Assembly (NCBI GenBank): GCA_020633555.1 | Contig: JACKDL010000002.1 | Coordinates: 124,001-188,000 of the forward strand | Direction of reading: 5' to 3' | DNA length: 64,000 bases | Origin: Myxococcales bacterium | Lineage (GTDB): Bacteria; Myxococcota_A; Bradymonadia; UBA7976; UBA1532 | Part shown: positions 1-8,022 of the stretch, piece after piece | Layout: each line of letters starts with the position of its first letter | Position numbering within the stretch: the stretch's first letter is position 1 | Program-made: the position numbers and the translations under genes | The notes under the pieces: model-generated | Seen by the model: only the letters and a program-made list of their open reading frames with translations | Databases searched by the model: none | Told to the model about the DNA's origin: nothing

Positions 1-1041
1 GGCCAGCATGCGGCGCACGTCGGGGTGCACCAGGATGTTGTCGGCCTTGGCGTCCTTGTCGATCTTCTTGCGGTCGAGCGAGCGGCTCTGGCGGCGGTCC
101 TTCGCGAAGGCCACGGCGGTCTGGTAGGCGATCTCGCCGAGCGCGATGCCCTCCATGCCCACGAAGAGGCGCGCCGCGTTCATCATGACGAACATGGTGC
201 GCATGCCCTTGTGGGGCTCGCCGATGAGGTAGCCCTCGGCGCCCTCGAAGTTGATCACGCAGGTGGGCGAGGCGTGGATGCCCAGCTTGTGCTCCAAGCC
301 GCCGCACATGACGCCGTTGGCGCTGCCGTCCAGCTTGTACTTGGGCACGATGAAGGTGCTGATGCCCTTGATGCCGGGAGGGGCGTCAGGCAGGCGGGCC
401 AGCACCAGATGGATGATGTTCTCGGTGAGGTCGTGCTCGCCGAAGGTGATCCAGATCTTGGTGCCCGTGAGGCTGTAGGCGCCGTTGTCCTTGGGCTCGG
501 CCTTGGTGGTGCACAGGCCCAGATCGGTGCCGGCCTGCGGCTCGGTGAGGCACATGGTGCCCGACCACTTGCCGCTGATGAGGTTGGGCAGGTACTGCGC
601 CTTCTGCTCGTCGGTGCCGCTGTTCAGCAGGGCGTCGATGAGGCCGTGGGACAGGCCCGGGCACATCGAGAAGCTCTTGTTGGTGGCGGTGGCGAACTCG
701 GTCTGCAGCACGCCGAGGGTGTGAGGGGCGCCGAAGCCGCCGAACTCGGGGGGCGCGGTGAGCGCGGTGGCGCCCTGGGCCACGAACTTCTCGTAGAGCT
801 CCTTGAAGCCCTTGGGGGTCGTGACCTCGCCGGTCTCGGGGTTGTACTTCAGGCCCTCCTGATCCGCGGTGCGGTTCAGGGGCAGCAGCTCGTTGGTGCA
901 GAACTTCGCGCTCTCCTCGAGCACGGCCATGGCGGTGTCGAGGTCGTAGTCTTCGAACCCTTCGAAGCCGGCCAGCTCGTTGTAGCCAAAGGTCTCGAGG
1001 ATGAACCGGATCTCGTCGAGGGGCGCCTTGTAGATCTGCAT
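1..1041 (-). CDS. acyl-CoA dehydrogenase, 3' end beyond window
   Basis: The first 347 residues of an FAD-dependent acyl-CoA dehydrogenase are visible; the C-terminal part lies left of the window. The N-terminus (MQIYKAPLDEIRFILETFGY) and the extended helical start are typical of the long (about 590-600 residue) FadE-like subgroup. The FAD/substrate segment MCLTEPQAGTDLG is present, followed by the beta-domain segment WITFGEHD. The family oxidises acyl-CoA thioesters in beta-oxidation or related catabolism, passing electrons to ETF. The ATG at 1041 is chosen because the family N-terminus starts there. Upstream (1155-1194) lie two tandem palindromic operators, which suggests control by a TetR-type regulator. 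The exact substrate cannot be told from this fragment. Confidence 0.9.
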   Translation of the reverse strand, partial: MQIYKAPLDEIRFILETFGYNELAGFEGFEDYDLDTAMAVLEESAKFCTNELLPLNRTADQEGLKYNPETGEVTTPKGFKELYEKFVAQGATALTAPPEFGGFGAPHTLGVLQTEFATATNKSFSMCPGLSHGLIDALLNSGTDEQKAQYLPNLISGKWSGTMCLTEPQAGTDLGLCTTKAEPKDNGAYSLTGTKIWITFGEHDLTENIIHLVLARLPDAPPGIKGISTFIVPKYKLDGSANGVMCGGLEHKLGIHASPTCVINFEGAEGYLIGEPHKGMRTMFVMMNAARLFVGMEGIALGEIAYQTAVAFAKDRRQSRSLDRKKIDKDAKADNILVHPDVRRMLA

Positions 1042-1154
1042 CGCCTCACCTGTTGCGTCGGCGGGTGGAGCGCTCGCGTGTGCGGGCGCGGAAACATGCC
1101 AGTATAGCGTCAGGCTCGGGATGCCACGAGGTGGGCCGCCGTCGCAAACCAAAT

Positions 1155-1194
1155 TGAATGGCGATTCATTCATTTATGAATGGCGGTTCATTCA
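1155..1194. promoter_or_regulatory. tandem palindromic operators TGAATG-N6-CATTCA
   Basis: Two 18-bp boxes, TGAATGGCGATTCATTCA (1155-1172) and TGAATGGCGGTTCATTCA (1177-1194), differ at one spacer base and repeat with a 22-bp period, about two helical turns. Each has perfect 6-bp arms. They lie in the AT-rich gap between the leftward acyl-CoA dehydrogenase and the rightward lectin lipoprotein. A TATACT hexamer for the leftward gene lies at 1101-1106. The pattern resembles TetR-family operators of fatty-acid degradation genes; the regulator itself is not in the window. Confidence 0.7.
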
Positions 1195-1375
1195 TCGCGC
1201 AGCGTAAGTGGCTGAGAACGCGTCGCTTCCTTGTCGGGCATGAAATCGACGCGAGCAATGCTGCGCCGCGTCGTTGGCGCCGCCTGCCCTTGGGATCCGG
1301 GCGCGCCGCTGGGCCCGTGAGGGGATATGGCGGGCCGGCTGGCCCCGGCCTGGAGCCGGACGTAGACTGGCGGCT

Positions 1376-2587
1376 ATGCGACACCTGATTCCTGCTGTGG
1401 CCGCGTTGCTCGCCTTGGGTTGCAACGCCGAGTTCCCCGAAGAGACGGACCTGGGCCCGTTGGACGCCGAGGTCGCCTCCGATCAGGCCCCCGCTGGCCG
1501 CGATCAGCGCCCCCCGGACCAGGCGGTGGACGCCGCGGTCGATCAGGGGCCGCCCCCCTGCGAGCCGGTGGCCGAGCTGTGCGATGGCCTCGACAACGAC
1601 TGCGACGGCCGCGTCGACGAGGAGTTCCGCATCGGCCAGCAGTGCGGCGAGGGGCTGGGGCCCTGCCGCGCGCAGGGCCTGACCGAGTGCGCGCCCGACG
1701 GTCACGGTACGGTCTGCAACGCGCAGCCGCTGCCGGGGAACGAGGAGCAGTGCGACGGGGTGGACAACGACTGCAACGGGGTCGTGGACGACATCGCGGG
1801 GCTGGGCGAGGCGTGCACGCTGCGCGCCGAGCTGTCGCCCGAATGCACCTCGGAGGGGATCTTGCGCTGCGAGCCCGAGGGCCGCGGTGCCTGGTGCGAT
1901 GGCCCGGCGGTGGACGCCGACGGGGACTTCTACGGCTGCGAAGATGACTGCGACGACAGCGACCCGTCGGTGAACCGCGCCGCAGCCGAGATCTGCAACC
2001 TCATCGACGATGACTGCGACGGCGAGGTGGACAACGGCGATCAGGTCTGTGTGTGCCGGCCCGAGGATCGGGGCGGGCGCACCTACCTGTTCTGCCCACA
2101 GGCGCGGAACTGGGGCGCCGCGCGGGACGTGTGCCGCGGCTACCGGGCCGATCTGGCCGTGCTGGACGCGCCCGGTGAGCAGGCGTGGGTGCAGAACCAG
2201 ATCGAGCGCATCGACGGCAGCCGCCTGATCCCCTGGCTGATCGGGTTGGCTGATCTGGAGGCCGACGGCAGCTACGCGTGGGTCACGGGGGCGGCGCCGA
2301 GTTGGGACGGCTGGGAGCGCCTCGAGCCGACCCCCATCTTGGACGGGCAGCCCGCCGTGGTGGGGCTGGCGGCCGCGCATTGGCAGGCCCTTGATCCGGG
2401 CAACACCCGCTCCTTTGTCTGCGAGCCGGTGTGCGAGTTCGTGGATCGCGACGGGGACGGCGCCAACGGCTGCGACGCGGACTGCGACGACACGAACGGC
2501 AACGTCCACCCCGGCGCGCAAGAGCTGTGCGATCCCGCGGGGGCCGATGAGGACTGCGACGGCGAGGTGGATGAGGGCTGCCGCTGA
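1376..2587 (+). CDS. lipoprotein with MopE-type repeats and C-type lectin domain
   Basis: A 403-residue predicted lipoprotein. The signal ends in the lipobox LLALGC, followed by an Asp/Gln/Pro-rich spacer (about residues 20-58). Three CDGxDNDC-type motifs then occur (CDGLDNDCDG, CDGVDNDCNG, CNLIDDDCDG), the signature of the MopE-like putative metal-binding family. A C-type lectin-like domain follows at about 225-355 (WGAARDVC, WLIGLAD, YAWVTG, final FVCE). One or two more Asp-rich repeats close the protein (DRDGDGANGCDADCDD, EDCDGEVDEGC). The ATG at 1376 is chosen because it begins the lipoprotein signal. Probably surface-exposed, binding metal and perhaps a carbohydrate or protein ligand. 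The ligand is unknown. Confidence 0.75.
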   Translation: MRHLIPAVAALLALGCNAEFPEETDLGPLDAEVASDQAPAGRDQRPPDQAVDAAVDQGPPPCEPVAELCDGLDNDCDGRVDEEFRIGQQCGEGLGPCRAQGLTECAPDGHGTVCNAQPLPGNEEQCDGVDNDCNGVVDDIAGLGEACTLRAELSPECTSEGILRCEPEGRGAWCDGPAVDADGDFYGCEDDCDDSDPSVNRAAAEICNLIDDDCDGEVDNGDQVCVCRPEDRGGRTYLFCPQARNWGAARDVCRGYRADLAVLDAPGEQAWVQNQIERIDGSRLIPWLIGLADLEADGSYAWVTGAAPSWDGWERLEPTPILDGQPAVVGLAAAHWQALDPGNTRSFVCEPVCEFVDRDGDGANGCDADCDDTNGNVHPGAQELCDPAGADEDCDGEVDEGCR

Positions 2588-2601
2588 GGGCGGCTGAGGG
2601 C

Positions 2602-2623
2602 GGCGCGGCCGGTGGGCCGCGCC
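2602..2623. terminator. bidirectional hairpin between convergent genes
   Basis: GGCGCGGCC (2602-2610) pairs perfectly with GGCCGCGCC (2615-2623) across a 4-nt loop. It sits in the 43-bp gap between two convergent lipoprotein genes. There is no T-tract, as is common in high-GC genomes. Confidence 0.55.
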
Positions 2624-2630
2624 CGCCGGG

Positions 2631-3712
2631 TCACTCCTGGAAGGGCAGGCCGCTGAGCGGGGCGCCGCTGGCCCCGAAGCGGATGCACACGCTCAGGCTG
2701 TCGTTGACGCCGTCGCCGTTGGTGTCCAGGTCCGGCTGGATCAGGGCGGCCACGATGCCCCGGAACTCGGCGGGCACCAGGTCCAGGGCCACCATGAAGT
2801 CCTCCTGGGTGATCCGGCCGCTGATGACGCCCTCGTTCATGTTCAGGCCGGTGCCGTCGATGCCGATGCTCGAGGTGATGATGGTGTCGGTGACCGCCAG
2901 GGCCAGCACGTTGCCCTGCACGGGCACGTCGAGCTGGAAGTTGCCGGGGCCGGCGGTGAGCTGACCGCCGCGCGCCTGGGCGCCCTGGAAGTTGATCAGC
3001 GGGTTGCCGTCGGCGTCGAAGCCGTCCATGTCGGCCACGAAGCCGCCCATGCCGTCAGGATCGGCGGTGACCAGGGCCAGGGTGAAGGCGCCGTCGGTGC
3101 CGGGGGCCTCGAGGCCCAGGGCAATCGTCATCAGGTTGAGCTGCTGCTCGGCCACGGCCGTGGCGAGCTCGCCGTTGGCCAGGCCGGTGACGAGCGGGCT
3201 GCCGAAGACGTTGTCGGGGACGTTGTCGCCGTTCAGGTCCTGGCAGTCCATGTCGCCCTGCTCGGCGATGGCCAGGCTGTCGATGCGGCCGGTGGCCAGG
3301 GCACCCTCGACGGGCGGGGGCACGTCGCCGCCGGCGCCGCCCATGCCGCCTTCGCCGCCCATGCCGCCTTCGCCGCCCATGCCGCCAGCGCCGCCCATGC
3401 CGCCAGCGCCGCCCATGCCGCCAGCGCCACCCATGCCACCGGCGCCGCCCATGCCGCCTTCGCCGCCACGCCGCCGGCGCCGCCCATGCCGCCAGCGCCG
3501 CCACATGCCACCGGCACCGCGGCGCCGCCCATGCCACCGGCACCGCCAGCGCCGCCGGCGCCGCCGATCATGCCGCCGGCGCCGCCGGCGCCCATGTCGG
3601 TCTGCTGCTCGCCGCTCGGCGAACCGCCGTCGTCGCAGCCGGTGAAGGCCGCAAGGGCCAGGACCATGCCGCCGATGAGGCCGGCGCGGGTGATCGGGAA
3701 GAAGTCACGCAT
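2631..3712 (-). pseudogene. Gly-Met-rich lipoprotein gene interrupted by a frameshift in its repeat
   Basis: The natural start is the ATG at 3712, preceded by AGGGGA. It encodes a clear lipoprotein signal (MRDFFPITRAGL...AAFTGC) and the first AGGMGG repeats. Reading in this frame runs off into nonsense and stops near 3233. The genuine C-terminal domain (ending IRFGASGAPLSGLPFQE, stop 2631) is in another frame, which has no start codon of its own upstream of the repeat. The repeat is irregular at about 3500 and 3520, a pair that cancels out, and at about 3468, which is not compensated. Net effect: one missing base modulo 3. The C-terminal 220 residues look like a secreted domain with an EF-hand-like DLDTNGDGVND segment. 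Either a broken gene, a phase-variable gene, or a sequencing error in a G-rich repeat. Confidence 0.75.
3328..3590. repeat. 18-bp tandem repeat coding AGGMGG
   Basis: About a dozen near-identical copies of an 18-bp unit read, on the coding (minus) strand, as Gly-Gly-Met-Gly-Gly-Ala/Glu. The unit loses register at 3465-3525, where the host gene changes frame. The same unit recurs in an unrelated lipoprotein gene at 48480-48650. Confidence 0.85.
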
Positions 3713-3812
3713 CGTGGGTCCCCTGTGTGAAGCGTGCCGTCCTTGTACTCGATGCGAGGCAGTCGACGCGAAGGGGACGTGACCCTGGCTTCCGGCGCCC
3801 CACGGGGCGACC

Positions 3813-5897
3813 ATGCGGGCCATGCAGCACCCCCCGCTGGCCCGGATTCTCGACGCGCTCCATGGCGCGGGCGCGGCCACCCGCCATCGGCGGCTGCTGG
3901 TGCTGGAGGGGTCCGCCGAGGCCCTCGCCGAGTTGGCCCCGATCCTGGTGTCACCCGGCGCACCGTGGATCGGCCATCGCGCCCCGCCCGGCGTCGACCC
4001 CCTGCCGCCCGACCGCGCCGGCGAGCTGCTGGGGACTGAGCTGCACCGGGCGGTGCTGGACTGCACCGCGGGCTTCTGGCCCGACGCCCTGGCCGCAGTG
4101 GCGGGGGCCGTGGTGGCGGGCGGGGTGCTGGTGGTGGCCGTGCCCCACGGGTGGGGGCAGGGGGATCCGCTGGCGGCCCGCTGCCGAAGGCTGTGGACCG
4201 ACGCACCCGGGGTACGCTGGGTTCAGCTGGCCGAGCCCTGGCCGCACGTGGCGGCCGCGGCCCCTTCGCCAGGACCGGTGACGCCGGCCGCCGACGGGCC
4301 ATGGCGCACCGCGGATCAGGGTCGGGCCGTGGCCGCGGTGGAGCGGCTGATCCGGGGCCGCAAGCGGCGGCCGCTGGTACTCACCGCCGATCGCGGGCGC
4401 GGGAAGAGCGCCGCCCTGGGGCTGGCGGTGGGCCGGCTGCTGGGGGAGTCGCCGCTGCAGGTGGTGATCACGGGGCCCTCGGCCGCTGCCGTGGCGCCCG
4501 CGCTGACCCACGCGGCGGCGGTGCTGGGCGTGGCGGTCCGGCATCACCGGGTGAAGGCGCCCAACGGGGGGGCGCTGTGGTTCATGCCGCCCGGGGAACT
4601 CTGGGCCGATCCGCCCGCGGCGCAGCTCGTGCTGGTGGACGAGGCGGCCACGCTGCCCGTGCCCTTGCTCACCGGGCTGCTGGATCGCCACCCGCGCATC
4701 GGCTTCGCCACCACGGTGCACGGCTACGAGGGCACCGGTCAGGGCTTCGCGCTGCGGTTCCGCGACGCGCTGGACGCCCGCACCCCGGGCTGGCGGGCGC
4801 TGTCGCTGAGCGAGCCCATCCGCTTCGCGGCGGACGATCCCGTCGAGGCCGCCGTGGGCCGGGCGCTGTGCCTGGACGCCCGGGCGGTCACCGCAGAGAC
4901 CGCGCGCCAGGCGGCGCAGGCCCCGCTGGAAGTTGCCTGGCCGACCCCCGCGGCCCTGGCCGCCGACGAGGCGATCCTCACCGCCGCCTTCGGGCTGCTG
5001 GTGGACGCCCACTACCGGACCACGCCCGCCGATCTCCAGCGGTTGCTGACCGATCCGACCCACCGCGTGGCGGTGCTGCAGGCCGCTGGGGTGGTGCTTG
5101 GCGCCGCCGTGGTGGTGGATGAGGGGGGCCTGGTTGAGCGGGCCCGGGTGATCGCGGCGGGGGCGGGGCGGGCCCGGGGTCACCTGTTGCCGCAGTCGCT
5201 GGCGGCGCACCTGGGCCTGGAGGGGGGCTTGCCGCTGCGGGCGGCGCGGATCGCCCGCATCGCGGTCCACCCCGCGGCGCGCCGGCGGGGGCTCGGCCGG
5301 GCCCTGCTCGCGGCCGTGATCCAGGACGCGCAGGCCCGGGGGCTGGACTATGTGGGCACCAGCTTCGGGGCCTCGGTGCCGCTGCTGCGGTTCTGGCGGG
5401 CGGCGGGGCTGCGGCCGGTGCGCCTGGGGGTGCGCCCCGGGAAGAGCAGCGGGCTGCGGGCGGCCATGAGCCTGCTGGGGCTGAGCGCCGCCGGGCAGGC
5501 CCTGGTGGGCCAGGCCCGGGCGGTGTTCGCCGACGAGCTGCCCCACGCCCTGTGTGGTCCGCTGAGCGACGCCCCCGAGGCGCTCGCCTGGGCCCTCGCG
5601 CGGGAAGTGGCCCTGGCGGGCGGGCCGCGCCCGGGTGACGCCGCCGTCCTGGCGGCCTGCCTGGCCGGGGCCCGAGGGTTCGACGTGGCGGTGGCGCCCG
5701 TGTGGCGGGCTGTGTGGGGCCACCTGGCCGCCCACGCCCCCGAGCCCGAGCCGGCGGATCGCGCCTTGATCGTCGGGCGGCTGTTGCAGCGGCGCCCATG
5801 GGCCAGCGTGGGGGCGGGCGGCGAGGCGGCGGCGCAGCGGGCGCTGCGCGAGGCGCTGAGCCGTTGGCTCAGCCTGCCTGGACCACCAGGGCGGTGA
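3813..5897 (+). CDS. tmcA: tRNA(Met) cytidine acetyltransferase
   Basis: A 694-residue enzyme (E. coli TmcA is 671) that makes N4-acetylcytidine at the wobble position of elongator tRNA(Met) using acetyl-CoA and ATP. The order of domains matches the family: N-terminal DUF1726-like region, RecD-like helicase with Walker A ADRGRGKSA (about 193-201) and Walker B LVDEAATLPV (about 275), then a GNAT acetyltransferase domain with the acetyl-CoA loop HPAARRRGLGRALL (about 485-498). GTSFGASVPLLRFWRAAGL follows, then the C-terminal tRNA-binding part. Met1 or Met4 could be the start; neither has a strong ribosome site. The 3' end overlaps the convergent phosphatase gene by 29 bp. Likely a housekeeping translation-fidelity gene. 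Confidence 0.9.
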   Translation: MRAMQHPPLARILDALHGAGAATRHRRLLVLEGSAEALAELAPILVSPGAPWIGHRAPPGVDPLPPDRAGELLGTELHRAVLDCTAGFWPDALAAVAGAVVAGGVLVVAVPHGWGQGDPLAARCRRLWTDAPGVRWVQLAEPWPHVAAAAPSPGPVTPAADGPWRTADQGRAVAAVERLIRGRKRRPLVLTADRGRGKSAALGLAVGRLLGESPLQVVITGPSAAAVAPALTHAAAVLGVAVRHHRVKAPNGGALWFMPPGELWADPPAAQLVLVDEAATLPVPLLTGLLDRHPRIGFATTVHGYEGTGQGFALRFRDALDARTPGWRALSLSEPIRFAADDPVEAAVGRALCLDARAVTAETARQAAQAPLEVAWPTPAALAADEAILTAAFGLLVDAHYRTTPADLQRLLTDPTHRVAVLQAAGVVLGAAVVVDEGGLVERARVIAAGAGRARGHLLPQSLAAHLGLEGGLPLRAARIARIAVHPAARRRGLGRALLAAVIQDAQARGLDYVGTSFGASVPLLRFWRAAGLRPVRLGVRPGKSSGLRAAMSLLGLSAAGQALVGQARAVFADELPHALCGPLSDAPEALAWALAREVALAGGPRPGDAAVLAACLAGARGFDVAVAPVWRAVWGHLAAHAPEPEPADRALIVGRLLQRRPWASVGAGGEAAAQRALREALSRWLSLPGPPGR

Positions 5898-6669
5898 CGT
5901 TGTCCAGCCCGCCGGCGTCCAGGGCCGCCAGGCTGAGCTGACGCGCCGCCTCGGCGGGGCTGTCGGCCCGGTTCATGATCCGCTGGATCTGCATGTCGGG
6001 CACCAGATCCGTGAGGCCATCGCTGCACAGCAGGAACTGGTCACCGGGGCACACGGCGGTGGCGCCCAGCTCCACCACCGGGGCCTCGGCGCCGCCCAGG
6101 GCGCGGGTGATTACGCTGGTGGGCGGCTGGCGGTTGGCCTGCTCGGGGGTGATCCAGCCCGCGCGGACGGCGTCGCCCAGCAGGCTGTGATCCAGGGTCA
6201 GACGCTCCAGCATGCCGTGGCGCAGGCGGTAGATCCGGCTGTCGCCCACGTGGGCCATCACGGCGCGGGGCCCGTCGAGCCACAGGGCCACGGCGGTGGT
6301 GCCCATGCCCGCCTTGCTCCCGTCGCGCCGGCCCTCGGCGACGATGTCCGCGTGGGCCTGCTCCAGGGCGCCACGCAGGGCGCGGGCCTGGCCCGTGCGG
6401 CGGGTGGGCTGCTGGGCCAGCCGGCTGAGCGCCTTCACGCACAGCTCGCTGGCCACCTCACCCGCGGCGTGGCCGCCCATGCCGTCGGCCACCGCGAACA
6501 GCCCGGCGCTGGGGCTGGCCATCCAGGCGTCCTCGTTGTGGGCCCGCACATGGCCCACGTGGGTCACCGCGGCGCCCTCCAGGTGGCGCGTGGGCTCGTC
6601 GGACAGGGGCAGGGTGGCGAAGGCGGCGGTGCGGACCTCGTCGAGGGCGGCGTGGGCAGTGGCGAACAT
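5869..6669 (-). CDS. PP2C-family Ser/Thr protein phosphatase
   Basis: A 266-residue soluble, metal-dependent protein phosphatase. All core motifs are visible in order: RAHNEDAW, FAVADGMGGHAAGEVAS (metal-binding Asp and Gly), GTTAVALWL, HVGDSRIYRLR, LLCSDGLTDLV and GGLDNVTALVV (the last metal Asp). The family (PrpC/Stp type) removes phosphate from Ser/Thr kinases and their targets. It lies just downstream of the ADYC gene and the large kinase gene, all on the minus strand, so it is the likely off-switch for that kinase. An A-tract (6741-6747, read on the minus strand) about 75 bp upstream could help a promoter. The final 29 bp overlap the tmcA 3' end. Confidence 0.92.
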   Translation of the reverse strand: MFATAHAALDEVRTAAFATLPLSDEPTRHLEGAAVTHVGHVRAHNEDAWMASPSAGLFAVADGMGGHAAGEVASELCVKALSRLAQQPTRRTGQARALRGALEQAHADIVAEGRRDGSKAGMGTTAVALWLDGPRAVMAHVGDSRIYRLRHGMLERLTLDHSLLGDAVRAGWITPEQANRQPPTSVITRALGGAEAPVVELGATAVCPGDQFLLCSDGLTDLVPDMQIQRIMNRADSPAEAARQLSLAALDAGGLDNVTALVVQAG

Positions 6670-6837
6670 GGGGACCTCGTGAAGCCGGTTACGGCCTCCT
6701 TGACCGGGGGAGACAGCGCCAAGTCACGCCGGGTGGGCACTTTTTTTGGGTGAGGTGTGGGATCGGGGCAGAGCGATGCCCGCCGCGCGGTGGTCGGAGG
6801 CGGTTGGGAGGGGGAGACGACCGCGCGGCGGGCGCAG

Positions 6838-6856
6838 GGCGGGCGAGGGGCCCGCC
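6838..6856 (-). terminator. GC-rich hairpin after ADYC gene
   Basis: GGCGGGC (6838-6844) pairs with GCCCGCC (6850-6856) across 5 nt, about 28 bp past the stop codon of the ADYC gene. There is no T-tract, so this is a moderate call. Confidence 0.4.
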
Positions 6857-6883
6857 TGCAGGGGTGGGGCTCGGGATCAGGGG

Positions 6884-7888
6884 TCAGCGGGGCTCGTGCT
6901 CGCTCATCAGCAGGGTGCCGCTGGCGAAGTGGGCCGGGGCGCCGCAGTCTTCGGCCACCAGCTCGGCGGCGCAGGCGGGGCTCAAGCCGGCCACGCGCTC
7001 CTGGTTCATGCAGCGCGCGCCATTGGCATCCCACTCGGCGCCCAGGGTCCAGTCCTCGCTGTCGGTCCGGATGCCGAACGCGTCGTAGTGGTTGATGGCC
7101 ACGCCGTCCTGAGTGTGCGCGGTGCCGTCGCCGCAGTAGTCGGCGCGCAACATCCGCACGCAGGCCTGGTGGTGCTCACGCAGCCGCTTGACCTCGCACT
7201 CGCCGTCCCGGCACTCCTCGACGCGCCGCCAGGGCTTGTAGCCGGCCAGCGCGCAGTGGGCCAGGGCGTGCCCGTCGCAGGCGAAGGTGAACCGGTCGGG
7301 ATCGGCGATCCAGTCGCCACCGGTCTCGGTGCCCTCGCTCAGGTCCCAGTAGCCCTCCATGGCGATGGCGCCCACGGGGGAGCCGTCCTCATCCAGGCCG
7401 CACAGGGGCACGCGGCCCTCGTCCGTCTGGTAGGTGACCAGGTAGAACACCACGTCGCGGTGGATGCGCTTCTCGGGGTGCTTGCCCATCTCCTCGATGT
7501 GCAGCTCCACCGCGCCCCCCAGCTCGGTGCGGGCGACGAAGCTCGCGCCCACCATGCCCTTGGGGCCCAGGAAGTCGCCGCGCACGTTCTGGCCGGCCAG
7601 CCGCGTACCCACGATCTCCACGGCGTCCAGCTCGCGGCCCTTCTTGTCCACCGAGGCGGCCTTCTCGACGAAGGCGATGCGCTGGCCGTCCAGCACGTCG
7701 CCGTTGAAGCCGACGCCGTTCAGGTCACGGCCCACCAGGCTCGGCCACCAGAAGGTGGTGCTGCCGAAGTAGTCGCCGGAGTACCAGTTGTAGGTGCTGC
7801 CCGGGTTGTAGATCTGGGCCTGGGCCGGGGCGGCCATCAGGGCGACCGCCGCCAGACCAGCCAGAGTCATCAGGTTGCGCTTGGTCAT
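6884..7888 (-). CDS. secreted ADYC-domain protein, sigma-54 controlled
   Basis: A 334-residue exported protein: signal peptide of about 24 residues ending APAQA, no lipobox. The C-terminal half has many Cys and the ADYC signature (CVRMLRADYCGDGTAHTQDG) with CALAGYKPW upstream, as in the ADYC-domain family found mainly in Myxococcota. No function is known for the family. The start at 7888 has a near-perfect ribosome site (AAGGAGGG). A consensus sigma-54 promoter lies 34 bp upstream (7922-7937). The sigma-54 activator and giant kinase genes lie immediately upstream on the same strand, so this protein is a strong candidate output of that signalling pair. It is followed by the PP2C phosphatase gene. 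Disulfide-rich and probably periplasmic or extracellular. Confidence 0.8.
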   Translation of the reverse strand: MTKRNLMTLAGLAAVALMAAPAQAQIYNPGSTYNWYSGDYFGSTTFWWPSLVGRDLNGVGFNGDVLDGQRIAFVEKAASVDKKGRELDAVEIVGTRLAGQNVRGDFLGPKGMVGASFVARTELGGAVELHIEEMGKHPEKRIHRDVVFYLVTYQTDEGRVPLCGLDEDGSPVGAIAMEGYWDLSEGTETGGDWIADPDRFTFACDGHALAHCALAGYKPWRRVEECRDGECEVKRLREHHQACVRMLRADYCGDGTAHTQDGVAINHYDAFGIRTDSEDWTLGAEWDANGARCMNQERVAGLSPACAAELVAEDCGAPAHFASGTLLMSEHEPR

Positions 7889-7921
7889 CTCACCCTCCTT
7901 TTCGCTCGCACCGAGGGGGTG

Positions 7922-7937
7922 AGCAATGAGAGTGCCA
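7922..7937 (-). promoter_or_regulatory. sigma-54 (-24/-12) promoter of ADYC gene
   Basis: The minus strand reads TGGCAC-TCTCA-TTGCT, an exact match to the sigma-54 consensus TGGCAC-N5-TTGCW. The expected start of transcription is near 7911, giving a leader of about 23 nt with a strong ribosome site before the ATG at 7888. It needs an AAA+ activator; one is encoded at 12069-13502. Confidence 0.85.
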
Positions 7938-8022
7938 AGCTTAAATGCCTGAAATGGCGTGGTTTTGTTCGACGTGTGGGCGGTTCTTGCTTACCCGGTT
8001 TGCTCAGGTGGGCAAGACTTGC

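Noticed and set aside
25..1107. A 360-codon plus-strand frame at the left edge
   Set aside because: Shadow of the acyl-CoA dehydrogenase on the minus strand.
6741..6747. T7 tract as a rho-independent terminator on the plus strand
   Set aside because: No stem precedes it and no plus-strand gene ends there; on the minus strand it is an A-tract upstream of the phosphatase gene.
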